A model generated the notes under the pieces. The model did no database searches and was not told where the DNA came from. It worked only from the letters and a program-made list of their open reading frames with translations. This document shows, one piece after another, positions 9,330 to 18,385 of a DNA stretch of 64,000 bases; within the stretch, counting starts at the first letter, position 1; each line of letters begins with the position of its first letter. The DNA is from Neomesorhizobium albiziae (lineage in GTDB: Bacteria > Pseudomonadota > Alphaproteobacteria > Rhizobiales > Rhizobiaceae): contig NZ_FOSL01000013.1 of the NCBI RefSeq assembly GCF_900114255.1, forward strand, positions 62,001 to 126,000. Direction: 5' to 3'. The position numbers and the translations under genes were made by a program.

Positions 9330-9339
9330 CGTTGATGGA

Positions 9340-9370
9340 CCGGTTGCGATTTTTCGCCGCCGGTTTTTTT
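9340..9370 (+). terminator. Leader terminator between the SAM-II aptamer and metZ
   Basis: A hairpin with CCGG...CCGG outer pairs and GCGA...TCGC-type inner pairs is followed by seven T residues (9364-9370). It lies 11 bp after the aptamer and 19 bp before the metZ start. This placement suggests that the riboswitch could act through premature termination, although SAM-II elements are often described as translational. Confidence 0.7.
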
Positions 9371-9389
9371 GTGTTTGAGGAAAAGCGTG

Positions 9390-10583
9390 ATGACGACGAC
9401 AGGCAAGCGCAGTTGGAAGCCCGCAACCCAGCTGGTGCACTCCGGAACGCTGCGTTCGCAGTTCGGCGAAACGTCGGAGGCGATGTACCTCACGCAGGGA
9501 TATGTCTACGGCTCGGCCGAGGAAGCCGAGGCGCGCTTCAAGGGCGAAGAGCCCGGCTTCATCTATTCACGCTATTCCAACCCGACCGTCGACATGTTCG
9601 AGAAGCGCATGTGCGCACTGGAAGGTGCGGAGGATGCGCGCGCCACAGCCTCGGGCATGGCGGCGGTGACGGCGGCCATCCTGTGCAGCCTGAAGGCCGG
9701 CGACCACATCGTTGCGGCGCGCGCGCTATTCGGCTCGTGCCGCTGGGTGGTCGAGACGCTGGCGCCCAAATACGGCATAGAGGCGACGCTGGTCGACGGT
9801 ACCCAGATCGGGAACTGGGAGAAGGCGATCCGCCCGAACACAAGGCTTTTCTTCCTCGAAAGCCCGACCAACCCGACGCTGGAAGTGATCGACATCGCGG
9901 CGGTGGCCAAACTCGCCGATCAAGCAGGCGCGCGGCTGGTCGTCGACAATGTGTTCGCCACGCCCTTGCAGCAGAAGCCGCTCGAACTCGGCGCGCATAT
10001 CGTCGTCTATTCCGCCACCAAACACATCGACGGCCAGGGCCGCTGCCTCGGCGGCGTCATCCTGTCGGACAAGAAGTGGATCGACGAGAACCTGCACGAT
10101 TATTTCCGCCACACCGGGCCGAGCCTGTCGCCGTTCAACGCCTGGACGATGCTGAAGGGCCTGGAAACGCTGCCGGTCAGGGTGCGCCAGCAGACGGAAA
10201 GTGCTGCCAGGGTCGCAGACTTCCTCGCCGACCATCCGAAGGTCGGGCGCACCATCTATCCCGGCCGCGCCGACCATCCGCAGGCCGACATCGTCAAGCG
10301 GCAGATGAGCGGCGGCTCGACGCTGATCTGCTTCGACCTGAAGGCGGGCAAGAAGGCCGCTTTCGCCTTCGAGAATGCGCTTGAGGTGATCCGCATCTCC
10401 AACAATCTGGGCGACGCCAAGAGCCTGATCACCCATCCGGCGACGACGACGCACAAGAACCTGACCGACGAGGCTCGCGCCGAACTCGGCATCGACCCGG
10501 GCACGCTGCGGCTCTCTGTCGGACTGGAAGACGCCGACGACCTGATTGAGGACATCGACGCGGCATTGAGGGCGGCAGGCTGA
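9390..10583 (+). CDS. metZ: O-succinylhomoserine sulfhydrylase
   Basis: About 397 residues, cytosolic, PLP-dependent Cys/Met-metabolism family. It makes homocysteine directly from O-succinylhomoserine and sulfide. Family features: SRYSNPTVDMFEKR, GMAAVTAA, the PLP lysine in YSATKHIDGQGR, and GSTLICFDLK near the C-terminus. The start at 9390 follows TGAGGAAAAGCGTG; an in-frame start at 9369 would lie inside the terminator T-run. It is controlled by the SAM-II riboswitch in its leader, which supports a methionine role over cystathionine metabolism. Confidence 0.93.
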   Translation: MTTTGKRSWKPATQLVHSGTLRSQFGETSEAMYLTQGYVYGSAEEAEARFKGEEPGFIYSRYSNPTVDMFEKRMCALEGAEDARATASGMAAVTAAILCSLKAGDHIVAARALFGSCRWVVETLAPKYGIEATLVDGTQIGNWEKAIRPNTRLFFLESPTNPTLEVIDIAAVAKLADQAGARLVVDNVFATPLQQKPLELGAHIVVYSATKHIDGQGRCLGGVILSDKKWIDENLHDYFRHTGPSLSPFNAWTMLKGLETLPVRVRQQTESAARVADFLADHPKVGRTIYPGRADHPQADIVKRQMSGGSTLICFDLKAGKKAAFAFENALEVIRISNNLGDAKSLITHPATTTHKNLTDEARAELGIDPGTLRLSVGLEDADDLIEDIDAALRAAG

Positions 10584-10591
10584 TTTTTAAT

Positions 10592-10637
10592 GCATGTCGC
10601 CCGAAAGTGTCCTCGGTTTCGGGAGAAAACGACATGC
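10592..10637. repeat. Nested palindrome of the GCATGTCG family, copy 1
   Basis: An outer 8-bp stem GCATGTCG (10592-10599)/CGACATGC (10630-10637) encloses an inner 7-bp stem CCCGAAA (10600-10606)/TTTCGGG (10617-10623) with a 10-nt loop. Copy 2 is at 13492-13536 with the same outer stem and a different but still complementary inner stem. It lies just after metZ. Confidence 0.8.
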
Positions 10638-10837
10638 ACAAACAAGAAGCTACAGCGTGGCCGCCGAGCCCATTCGGCGCGACGGGCTGTAGGCCGCCGG
10701 CAAAATCCGCCGGCCGCGCGTCTCTTTCCATCGCGTCCTTGGCCGACGGGCGCGATGTGTCTATTCTGCTTGCGGTTGTCCCGGCAATTTCCTACCAGCG
10801 ATCGAACGATTCTCCCTGTTGAAATGGAGACTTTCGC

Positions 10838-12370
10838 ATGCGTTACATCCTAACGATCGTTTCCGTTCTTGCGCTCGGAGCCCCGGCCTTCGGCCAGACC
10901 GTCGACAGCCAGGGGGCCAGCCGGCTGACCGAAGCCCTTTCGCGCTATGTCACCGCGGACGCCTTCGGCAAGGGCGTGCTGGCAGTCGCCGTCGATGGTG
11001 ACGCCTACAGGATCACCGTCGACTTTACCGCACTGGCGGCCCTGCTGCCCAAGCAGGATCTCGCGAAATTCGAGATCGGCGCGTATTCCTTCAAAGTGAA
11101 GCCGCGCGGCGACGGAAAATGGGATGTCGCCGGCGATCTGATTCCGAACGGATCGTTCGAAGCGAATGGCCCGGACGGACTGCAAAAAATGCAATGGACC
11201 GTCGTCGACGGCAAATTCGAAGGTGTCTACGACCCCGAACTGGCGGCGTTTGTCAGCGGGTCGGGCTCGCAGACCGGCCTGACCATGCGGTCGAGCGACC
11301 CGAAAAGCCAGATGGACGCCAGCATCGGCGCCGGTACGCTGACCATGGAGGGGACGAAGTCCGCGACGGGCGGCGTTGATTTCACCTCGAAGCAGACAAT
11401 GAGCGATTTCCTCGAGTCGATCAAAGTTGACGACCCGGAGACCGGGATCAATCTTCCGGTCACGATCAGGGCGCGGGAAGTGTCGCTCGACGCAACCGGC
11501 AAAGGGGTGCGCACCAAGCCGTTCCTCGACCTCATCGCATTTGGCGTGGCCAATGGCGAGGAGACCAGGCTGAAGGCCAACCAGGCCGAGCTGAAATCGC
11601 TCCTGCGCGCGGCGCTGCCGTTCTGGGACAGGATCGACGGCAGCTACCGATTCAGCGATTTCGCCGCGGAAAGCCAGGTGGGAAGCTTCGGCGCCAAGGA
11701 ATTCGGCATCACCGTCGGAATGGACGGCATCGGCAAGGACGGCACGCTGAACTACACGTTCAACGTCACAGGGCCTAAGTTGCCCGAGCAGTTGCTGCCC
11801 GCCTGGAGCGTGCCCTTGCTGCCCACGGACATCAGCCTCAGCATCGGCGGCGCCAACATCGATCTCGACGCTGTAGCACGCAAGGCGATCGAAGCCTTCG
11901 ACCTCAATCAGGATCCGCCAATATCGGCCAAAGTCGGTGCGGAGCTTTCCGCCCAGATGATGGCAAATTTGCCGAAAGTGGTCATTTCCCGCAGCATCGT
12001 GAGAAACAAGGACAGCGAAATCGGCGTAGAGGGAGAAGTGACGTTTCCCGACGGCAAGCCGGAGGTCAACATGACCATCGACGCCGCCGGATACGACAAG
12101 ATCGTCGAAGCCTTGCAGGCGGCCGCCGCGACGGACCCGCAAGCCGGCCAGTACCTGCCGGCGATGCTCGCCGTGAAAGGTTTCGCCAAGACGCTGCCTG
12201 ACGGCCGCGTCCAGTGGGCGATCAACCGCGCAGCCGACGGTTCGGTGAGGGTCAATGGCGTCATGCTGAAGCCGGCCGACCCGCCGACGCCGGAAGCCGA
12301 CGAACTCCAGGATGGCGGCGTATCCGAGCCCGGACAAGGCGACGGCGGCGCCATCCTCGCGCCACAATAG
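10838..12370 (+). CDS. Exported protein of unknown function, 510 aa
   Basis: Starts with a clear Sec signal (LTIVSVLALGAPAFG-Q) and is otherwise soluble and beta-rich, with many alternating hydrophobic residues and aspartates. There is no catalytic motif that I recognise. The C-terminal tail is Pro/Glu/Gly-rich. The overall look (long, repetitive beta strands such as ITVDFTALAALLP and LTMEGTKSATGGVDF) recalls periplasmic YdgA- or AsmA-like proteins, but I cannot assign a family. It is alone between two intergenic repeats; the start is preceded by GAGACTTTCGC, a weak ribosome-binding site. Confidence 0.75.
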   Translation: MRYILTIVSVLALGAPAFGQTVDSQGASRLTEALSRYVTADAFGKGVLAVAVDGDAYRITVDFTALAALLPKQDLAKFEIGAYSFKVKPRGDGKWDVAGDLIPNGSFEANGPDGLQKMQWTVVDGKFEGVYDPELAAFVSGSGSQTGLTMRSSDPKSQMDASIGAGTLTMEGTKSATGGVDFTSKQTMSDFLESIKVDDPETGINLPVTIRAREVSLDATGKGVRTKPFLDLIAFGVANGEETRLKANQAELKSLLRAALPFWDRIDGSYRFSDFAAESQVGSFGAKEFGITVGMDGIGKDGTLNYTFNVTGPKLPEQLLPAWSVPLLPTDISLSIGGANIDLDAVARKAIEAFDLNQDPPISAKVGAELSAQMMANLPKVVISRSIVRNKDSEIGVEGEVTFPDGKPEVNMTIDAAGYDKIVEALQAAAATDPQAGQYLPAMLAVKGFAKTLPDGRVQWAINRAADGSVRVNGVMLKPADPPTPEADELQDGGVSEPGQGDGGAILAPQ

Positions 12371-12472
12371 AGCAGTTCCGGTTCCTTCAGAACCGGTAAC
12401 TCGCTCTAACTATTTGTTTTGCCGCATCTATGCGGACGCCAAATGATTCCATTTGGCTGCAAAATGCTCTGG
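12369..12472. repeat. Interspersed palindromic repeat, copy 2
   Basis: Nearly identical over about 100 bp to 7125-7228, with the same three small hairpins (CCGGTTC/GAACCGG, CCGCAT/ATGCGG, CAAATG/CATTTG-like). It begins at the stop codon of the preceding gene and sits between convergent genes. Confidence 0.8.
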
Positions 12473-12522
12473 GACCGGCTCCCGGCGCCGTCGCTAATAC
12501 CGGCAGCCCGGCCGCTCCACCG

Positions 12523-12849
12523 TCAACGCAGCAGCTTCCTGGGAGCAACGGATTTCCATGCCATCGTCATGGCGTGGCGGACGGTTTCCCGGTCGGCGCT
12601 GTCGAGCAGCACCCGCGTCCAGCCCTTCAGGCCCCAGGCGCCCTTGACCGGCTCGAACATCCCGCGCGACGTTTCCATCAGAAGCTGCTGCTCGTCGGGC
12701 GCGAGCTTCAGCACGGCACGGCCGTCGGCCTCGCGCAGCGTGGCGAAGATTTTCTTGGCGACGCGAAAATCAGTCACGTCGAAATGGCCGCCCTGCCGGC
12801 TTTCGGGGAAGCTCAAGGCGAGATCGCGAAACTCTGCTTGCGTCATCAT
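12523..12849 (-). CDS. MmcQ/YjbR family DNA-binding-fold protein
   Basis: 108 residues, the usual length for YjbR-like proteins. The family pattern is present: an N-terminal FRDLALSFPES, then GHFDVTDFRVAKKIFATL, KLAPDEQQLLM and a C-terminal AWKSVAPRKL. The fold resembles a small double-wing DNA-binding protein, but the function is not known. The start (tandem ATG at 12849/12846) is four bases from the stop of the phosphatidyltransferase gene upstream, so both are likely co-transcribed. Confidence 0.82.
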   Translation of the reverse strand: MMTQAEFRDLALSFPESRQGGHFDVTDFRVAKKIFATLREADGRAVLKLAPDEQQLLMETSRGMFEPVKGAWGLKGWTRVLLDSADRETVRHAMTMAWKSVAPRKLLR

Positions 12850-12853
12850 GGCC

Positions 12854-13459
12854 TTAACCGAAGGTGCGCGCGGCCAGCACGATGCGCGACAGCGCGGTGT
12901 AGAGACATAAACTCCCGAAAACGTACGCGATTTCCGGAAACCAGGCGGGAAAAACACAGAAAATCGCAAAAACCGCGATCGTTTCGGAGGCCTCAGTGAG
13001 CCCTGTGGTGAAGAACAGCGACTTCGAACCGCGCGCCGCCGTTTGCATTTTCCGCTTCTCGGCCATCACCGCATAAGCGAGGAAACTGGAGCCGTTGACG
13101 TAAAAGGAAAACAAAAGGAAGGCCCCCGCGAGGGCGTTGGCCGCCGGATCGGCCAGCACGAAGCCGAGCGGTATCGCGCCGTAGAAGACGAAATCTAGAA
13201 CGATGTCGAGATAGCCGCCGAGATCCGTCTTGCCGTTTATCCTTGCCACCGCCCCGTCGAGCCCGTCGCCCAGCCGGCTGACCAGCAGGAGGACAAGACC
13301 GCTCCAGAACCAGCCGGCGGCGATCGCCAACGCGGCGGCAAGGCCGACGCCGCAGGCTGCAAGGGTCAACGCGTTTGCGCTTATGCCGGCAGCCGCAAGC
13401 CTGCCACCCAGCCTGTCGAGAAACGGATCGATACGGTCGCGGGCCCAGCCATCCAGCAT
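12854..13459 (-). CDS. CDP-alcohol phosphatidyltransferase family protein
   Basis: 201 residues, with about five membrane segments. The catalytic signature DG-x2-AR...G-x3-D-x3-D is seen in DGAVARINGKTDLGGYLD followed by IVLD. The family transfers a phosphatidyl (or related) group from a CDP-linked donor to an alcohol in the membrane. The substrate cannot be read from the sequence, and it is shorter than typical PgsA or Pcs. Its start overlaps no neighbour, and the downstream YjbR gene follows after 4 bp. Confidence 0.85.
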   Translation of the reverse strand: MLDGWARDRIDPFLDRLGGRLAAAGISANALTLAACGVGLAAALAIAAGWFWSGLVLLLVSRLGDGLDGAVARINGKTDLGGYLDIVLDFVFYGAIPLGFVLADPAANALAGAFLLFSFYVNGSSFLAYAVMAEKRKMQTAARGSKSLFFTTGLTEASETIAVFAIFCVFPAWFPEIAYVFGSLCLYTALSRIVLAARTFG

Positions 13460-13491
13460 GCGAATTCCCCATGTTTCCAGGCCGGATTAAA

Positions 13492-13536
13492 GCATGTCGC
13501 GCAAAAGTTCGCAGCGGTTTTGCGATAACGACATGC
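13492..13536. repeat. Nested palindrome of the GCATGTCG family, copy 2
   Basis: The outer stem GCATGTCG (13492-13499)/CGACATGC (13529-13536) is identical to copy 1 at 10592. The inner stem is CGCAAAA (13500-13506)/TTTTGCG (13518-13524), which differs from copy 1 but is still perfectly paired. It lies upstream of apaG in a divergent gap. Confidence 0.8.
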
Positions 13537-13697
13537 GCAAAATCAAAGGCTTAAAGCGCGGAAAGCAAAAATCGCGACGCGCTTTAAGTCATGAAATCAA
13601 GTCATGCGGAAATCACAATCGCGCGCGCCAACAGAAGGCAGTTGACCGGGACCGCCTCTGGGTCGAGAATCGAAGTGCAAGTATAGCGAGTCGCCCC

Positions 13698-14090
13698 ATG
13701 TATCGCGCCGTGACACGCAAAATCGCCGTAAGGGTCGAGCCCTTCTATCTCGACGATCGCTCCGAGCCGGCCGAAAATCGCTACGTCTGGGCCTATCGGG
13801 TCACCATCGACAACCAATCCGACGATTTCGTGCAGCTTCTGTCGCGCTACTGGCATATCACCGACGCTGCGGGCCGTGTAGAGGAAGTGCGCGGCGCGGG
13901 CGTGGTCGGCGAGCAGCCGGAACTGAACCCCGGCGACAGCTACCAGTACACGTCGGGGTGTCCGCTGGCGACGCCGTCGGGCATCATGAGTGGCCGCTAT
14001 ACCATGCGCAACGAGCGCGGCGAGACCTTCGACGTCACCATCCCGACATTCTCGCTCGACATCCCCGACCGGACACGGACGGTGAATTAG
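13698..14090 (+). CDS. apaG: ApaG (Co2+/Mg2+ efflux-associated) protein
   Basis: 130 residues, the normal ApaG length. The beta-sandwich family signature is clear: [57 protein letters not shown] and a GxMxGxY-type GIMSGRYTM. The protein is widespread, its biochemical role is unsettled, and it is named for association with Co2+ resistance. I start at ATG 13698; the longer open frame from 13494 overlaps the palindromic repeat and is not conserved-looking. Confidence 0.93.
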   Translation: MYRAVTRKIAVRVEPFYLDDRSEPAENRYVWAYRVTIDNQSDDFVQLLSRYWHITDAAGRVEEVRGAGVVGEQPELNPGDSYQYTSGCPLATPSGIMSGRYTMRNERGETFDVTIPTFSLDIPDRTRTVN

Positions 14091-14124
14091 TTCTCTTCTC
14101 CCTGTTCACAGGAGAGGGAAACGT

Positions 14125-15111
14125 TCACTCCACCGCCGCGAATTCCGCCGGATTGAATTCGTAGGCCTTCGAGCAGAACTCGCAATTGACCATGATGGCG
14201 CCGTTTTCGGTGCTTTCGACGATCTCCTCTGCGGAAAAGCCGTCAAGGATGCCGCGGATCTTTTCGCGCGAGCAGGAGCACTGGTCGACGACATGCGCGC
14301 CTTCGAAGACACGCACGCCGTGTTCGTGAAACAGGCGGTAAAGCAAGCGCTCGGCGCCGACGGTCGGATCGATCAGTTCCGAAGGCTCGATGGTCGCGAG
14401 CAGCGCCTGCACTTCCTGCCAGCTGCCGTCGGTCGGGTCGTGATCCCTGCCCTGGTCGCCGTCGCCGCCTGGCAGGTCGGGCAGCCGCAGCCGCTCCGGC
14501 GCCTCGGGAAGGAACTGCGTCAGGATGCCGCCTGCACGCCAATGCTCCTTGCTGCCGCCCTCGCCCGGCACCAGCATTTTGGCGACCGCGAGCCGTACGT
14601 CGGTCGGAATCTGTTCCGACTGGCGGAAATATATACGGGCGACTTCCTCCATGGAGGTGCCGTCGAGTTGAACGATGCCCTGGTAGCGCTGGGTGTGGGC
14701 GCCCTGGTCGATGGTCAGCGCCAATACGCCCTTGCCAAGCAGCTTTTCGGGCGACACGGCGTCGGCGGCGATTGCAGCGGCCAGCCGCTCCTCGTCGAAG
14801 CGCGCATAGGCGCGCACCGCCTTCGGCGTCGAGAAATCGGCGACCAGCATGTCAACCGGCCCGTCCGAACGGGTCTGCAGGATGAACTTGCCTTCGAATT
14901 TGAGCGAGGTGCCAAGAAGCACCGTCAGCACGATCGCCTCAGCAAGCAGCCGTGCCACCGGCTCGGGATATTCGTGGCGGCCAAGAATCTGGTCGAGCAA
15001 CTGCCCGAGTTGGACGCTCCTGCCGCGCATATCGAGCGGCGCCACCGAGAAAGGCACGACGTGGTCGTCGCCGGCAAAGCCGAATTCGCCAAGTTTGCGT
15101 TCTGTTTCAGC
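14125..15111 (-). CDS. hslO: Hsp33 redox-regulated chaperone
   Basis: About 328 residues. Hsp33 is a cytosolic holdase activated by oxidation and unfolding. The C-terminal zinc/redox centre is present as CSC in VVDQCSCSREK and CEFC in VNCEFCSKAYEF, matching CxC...CxxC. The N-terminal core (FILQTRSDGPVDMLVADF) also matches. No ATG lies near the expected N-terminus; a TTG at 15111, giving (M)AETERKLGEFGFAG, fits homologues best, with another TTG at 15153 possible. It is transcribed in the same direction as argF-argD, 177 bp downstream of argF. Confidence 0.9.
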   Translation of the reverse strand, partial: AETERKLGEFGFAGDDHVVPFSVAPLDMRGRSVQLGQLLDQILGRHEYPEPVARLLAEAIVLTVLLGTSLKFEGKFILQTRSDGPVDMLVADFSTPKAVRAYARFDEERLAAAIAADAVSPEKLLGKGVLALTIDQGAHTQRYQGIVQLDGTSMEEVARIYFRQSEQIPTDVRLAVAKMLVPGEGGSKEHWRAGGILTQFLPEAPERLRLPDLPGGDGDQGRDHDPTDGSWQEVQALLATIEPSELIDPTVGAERLLYRLFHEHGVRVFEGAHVVDQCSCSREKIRGILDGFSAEEIVESTENGAIMVNCEFCSKAYEFNPAEFAAVE

Positions 15112-15287
15112 CAATGGATCAGTCCTCGCGCCCCGCCTCAGGATGCGTCCCAAAACGCGCGTGTCAAATGGAGATTACGGTGATGCCGTGAGATAGGGAT
15201 ACGGGCCGCGCCGATCAAGCCCGGTTCGTACCGCGGTGGCCATGCTTTCAGCCGGACGCTGCTCTAGGCGCCAGCAGGGCCTCTCCG

Positions 15288-16198
<911 letters not shown>

Positions 16199-16202
<4 letters not shown>

Positions 16203-17407
16203 GCGCTCTGCTTCCGTTCCGTGGCGGACGGAGCATGCGACAGGCTGGCCGCTCCCGCACGGATGCGGTCGAGGCCGATGCGGATATCCTCATCGGTGAC
16301 AGTCAGCGGCGGCAGCAGGCGGATCACATTGTCGCCAGCCGGCACGGCAAGCAGTTCTTCGCCGCGCAGCGCCGCGTTCACCTTGGCGTTCGGTTGCTTG
16401 CATTTGAGGCCGAGCATCAGGCCGATGCCGCGAATATCCTCGACGACATCCGGATAGGCGTCGGCGATCGCAGCGAGACCCTGCTTCATGACCAGCGCCT
16501 TGCGGCTGACGTCGTCGAGGAAGCCATCCTCCAGAACGACATCCAGCACGGCGTTGCCGACAGCCATGGCGAGCGGATTGCCGCCGAAGGTGGTACCGTG
16601 AACGCCGGCGGTCATGCCGATGGCCGCCTCGTCGGTCGACAGGCAGGCGCCCATCGGGAAGCCGCCGCCGATACCTTTTGCGATGGCCATCAGGTCAGGG
16701 GTAACGCCCGACCATTCATGCGCGAAAAGCTTGCCGGTACGGCCGATGCCGCACTGCACCTCATCGAAGATCAACAGCAGGCCGTGCTTGTCGCACAACT
16801 CGCGCAGGCGCTTCAGGGATGCGGCCGGGAACTGGCGGATGCCGCCCTCGCCCTGCACGGGTTCGAGCAGGATCGCTGCAGTCTCGGGGCCTATCAGCTT
16901 TTCGGCGGCGTCAACGTCGTCGAAGGCAACCTGGTCGAAACCGTCGACCTTGGGGCCGAAGCCTTCGAGATATTTCTGCTGGCCGCCGGCGGCGATCGTC
17001 GCCAGCGTGCGGCCGTGGAAGGCTCCCTCGAAGGTGATGGTCCGGTAGCGCTCCGGATTGCCGTTGACGAAATGATAGCGGCGCGCCGTCTTGATCGCGC
17101 ATTCCAGCGCCTCGGCGCCCGAATTGGTGAAGAACACCTTGTCGGCGAAGGTGGCGGCAACCAGGCGCTCGCCGAGGCGACGCTGGCCGGGAATCTCATA
17201 GAGATTGGAAACATGCCAGAGCTTGGCGGCCTGCTCGGTGATCGCGGCAACGAGGTGCGGGTGGCCGTGGCCAAGCGAATTGACGGCGATGCCGCCGGCG
17301 AAATCAAGATATCGCTTGCCGTCCTCGGTGATCAGCCAGCTGCCTTCGCCGCGGTCGAAGGCCAGGGGCGCGCGGGCAAAGGTCTCGTAAAGCGCCGATC
17401 CGCTCAT
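16199..17407 (-). CDS. argD: Acetylornithine aminotransferase
   Basis: 402 residues, class III PLP-dependent aminotransferase. It converts N-acetylglutamate semialdehyde to N-acetylornithine. Recognised by [27 protein letters not shown] and the PLP lysine in [11 protein letters not shown]. It is the first gene of the argD-argF unit and is divergent from gcrA. A strong hairpin with T-runs lies 60-100 bp upstream of the start on the same strand (17471-17503), suggesting control in the leader. Confidence 0.96.
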
Positions 17408-17470
17408 TATATCACTCCGGAAAGAAAGCAGGGACCCGCGACATTCATGCCGCTGATCCCTTCGCCGGCC

Positions 17471-17503
17471 AAAAAATCAAAAAGCCGCCTCAGCGGCGGC
17501 TTT
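17471..17503 (-). terminator. Terminator-like hairpin in the argD leader
   Basis: On the minus strand, GCCGCC (17500-17495) and GGCGGC (17489-17484) form a GC-rich stem, extended by AAA/TTT, followed by TTTTTGATTTTTT. It lies between the divergent gcrA gene and argD and points towards argD, so no gene is available for it to terminate except argD itself. Attenuation of argD-argF is the simplest reading, though this is inferred. Confidence 0.6.
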
Positions 17504-17806
17504 GTGGTTATATCAGTTTTTTTGGCCATGAAGTCAACGAAAACGTCACGCAACGGTAAGCTGCGACGACAAAACCCGACACACCTGGCCGGATACGACG
17601 GCAAGTTGTTGAAAACCGAAAAAACCGATTCCTGCCGCGAGGCAGACTCTTGTCACAGAGTCAGCCGATAAGGTAGTTTAAGGGCAACAAAAGACTAGAT
17701 TTCGTGCGGCGGACCTAATCACAAGCGCATATGTGGTACGTCCCCGGCTACCGCCGGGTCGTGAATGGATTCCGACCGTTGCACGCTGGATCAGGAGCAA
17801 GGTCTC

Positions 17807-18325
17807 ATGAACTGGAATGACGAACGCGTCGAACTTCTCAGGAAACTCTGGGCTGAGGGTTTGTCGGCGAGCCAGATCGCGGCGCAGCTCGGCGGCGTCA
17901 GCCGCAATGCGGTCATCGGCAAGGTTCATCGGCTGAAGCTTTCGAGCCGTGGCAGGGCAACCGCCGCACCGACGCGGCAAAAGAAGACCTCGCAGGCATC
18001 GACCGCCACCAAGTCGGTGACGCGCAGCTCGACATCGGTTCGCTCGATGCCGGTTTCGGTCGGCGCCACCGCGCTTCAGCAGCAGTTCGATGCCGAGCCC
18101 GTCGCCCGCCACTATATCCGTCCGGTCGAGAACGTGGTGGTGCCGATCTCGCGGCGGCTGCAGCTGGTGCAGCTCAGCGAGCGCACCTGCAAATGGCCGA
18201 ACGGCGACCCGCTGTCGGAGGATTTCAGCTTCTGCGGCAACGAGTCCGCCGAAACCGGACCTTATTGCGGCTATCATTCAAAGATTGCGTTCCAGCCGGC
18301 TTCGGAGCGCCGGCGGAACCGCTGA
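17807..18325 (+). CDS. gcrA: GcrA cell-cycle regulator
   Basis: 172 residues. GcrA is an alphaproteobacterial transcription factor that works with sigma-70 at promoters methylated by CcrM. The N-terminus is diagnostic (MNWNDERVELLRKLWAEGLS, then ASQIAAQLGGVSRNAVIGK), a helix-turn-helix. The C-terminus has the conserved cysteine cluster (RTCKWPNGDP, FCGNE, YCGYHS). A CcrM site GATTC lies at 17768-17772, just upstream. I start at 17807; the open frame continues upstream to 17765 but the Met chosen begins the conserved domain. A terminator follows at 18357. Confidence 0.95.
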   Translation: MNWNDERVELLRKLWAEGLSASQIAAQLGGVSRNAVIGKVHRLKLSSRGRATAAPTRQKKTSQASTATKSVTRSSTSVRSMPVSVGATALQQQFDAEPVARHYIRPVENVVVPISRRLQLVQLSERTCKWPNGDPLSEDFSFCGNESAETGPYCGYHSKIAFQPASERRRNR

Positions 18326-18356
18326 CACCCGCCATCCTCCCTGGGCGGGTACCTTC

Positions 18357-18385
18357 GGCTGGCGCATTATAGCCAGCCGTTTTTT
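18357..18385 (+). terminator. Rho-independent terminator after gcrA
   Basis: GGCTGGC (18357-18363) pairs with GCCAGCC (18372-18378) across an 8-nt loop and is followed by GTTTTTT. It overlaps the last codons of the convergent corA gene, so it may serve both strands. Confidence 0.8.

Noticed and set aside
14293-15183. Long plus-strand frame opposite hslO
   Set aside because: Shadow of the Hsp33 gene; no motifs or ribosome-binding site.
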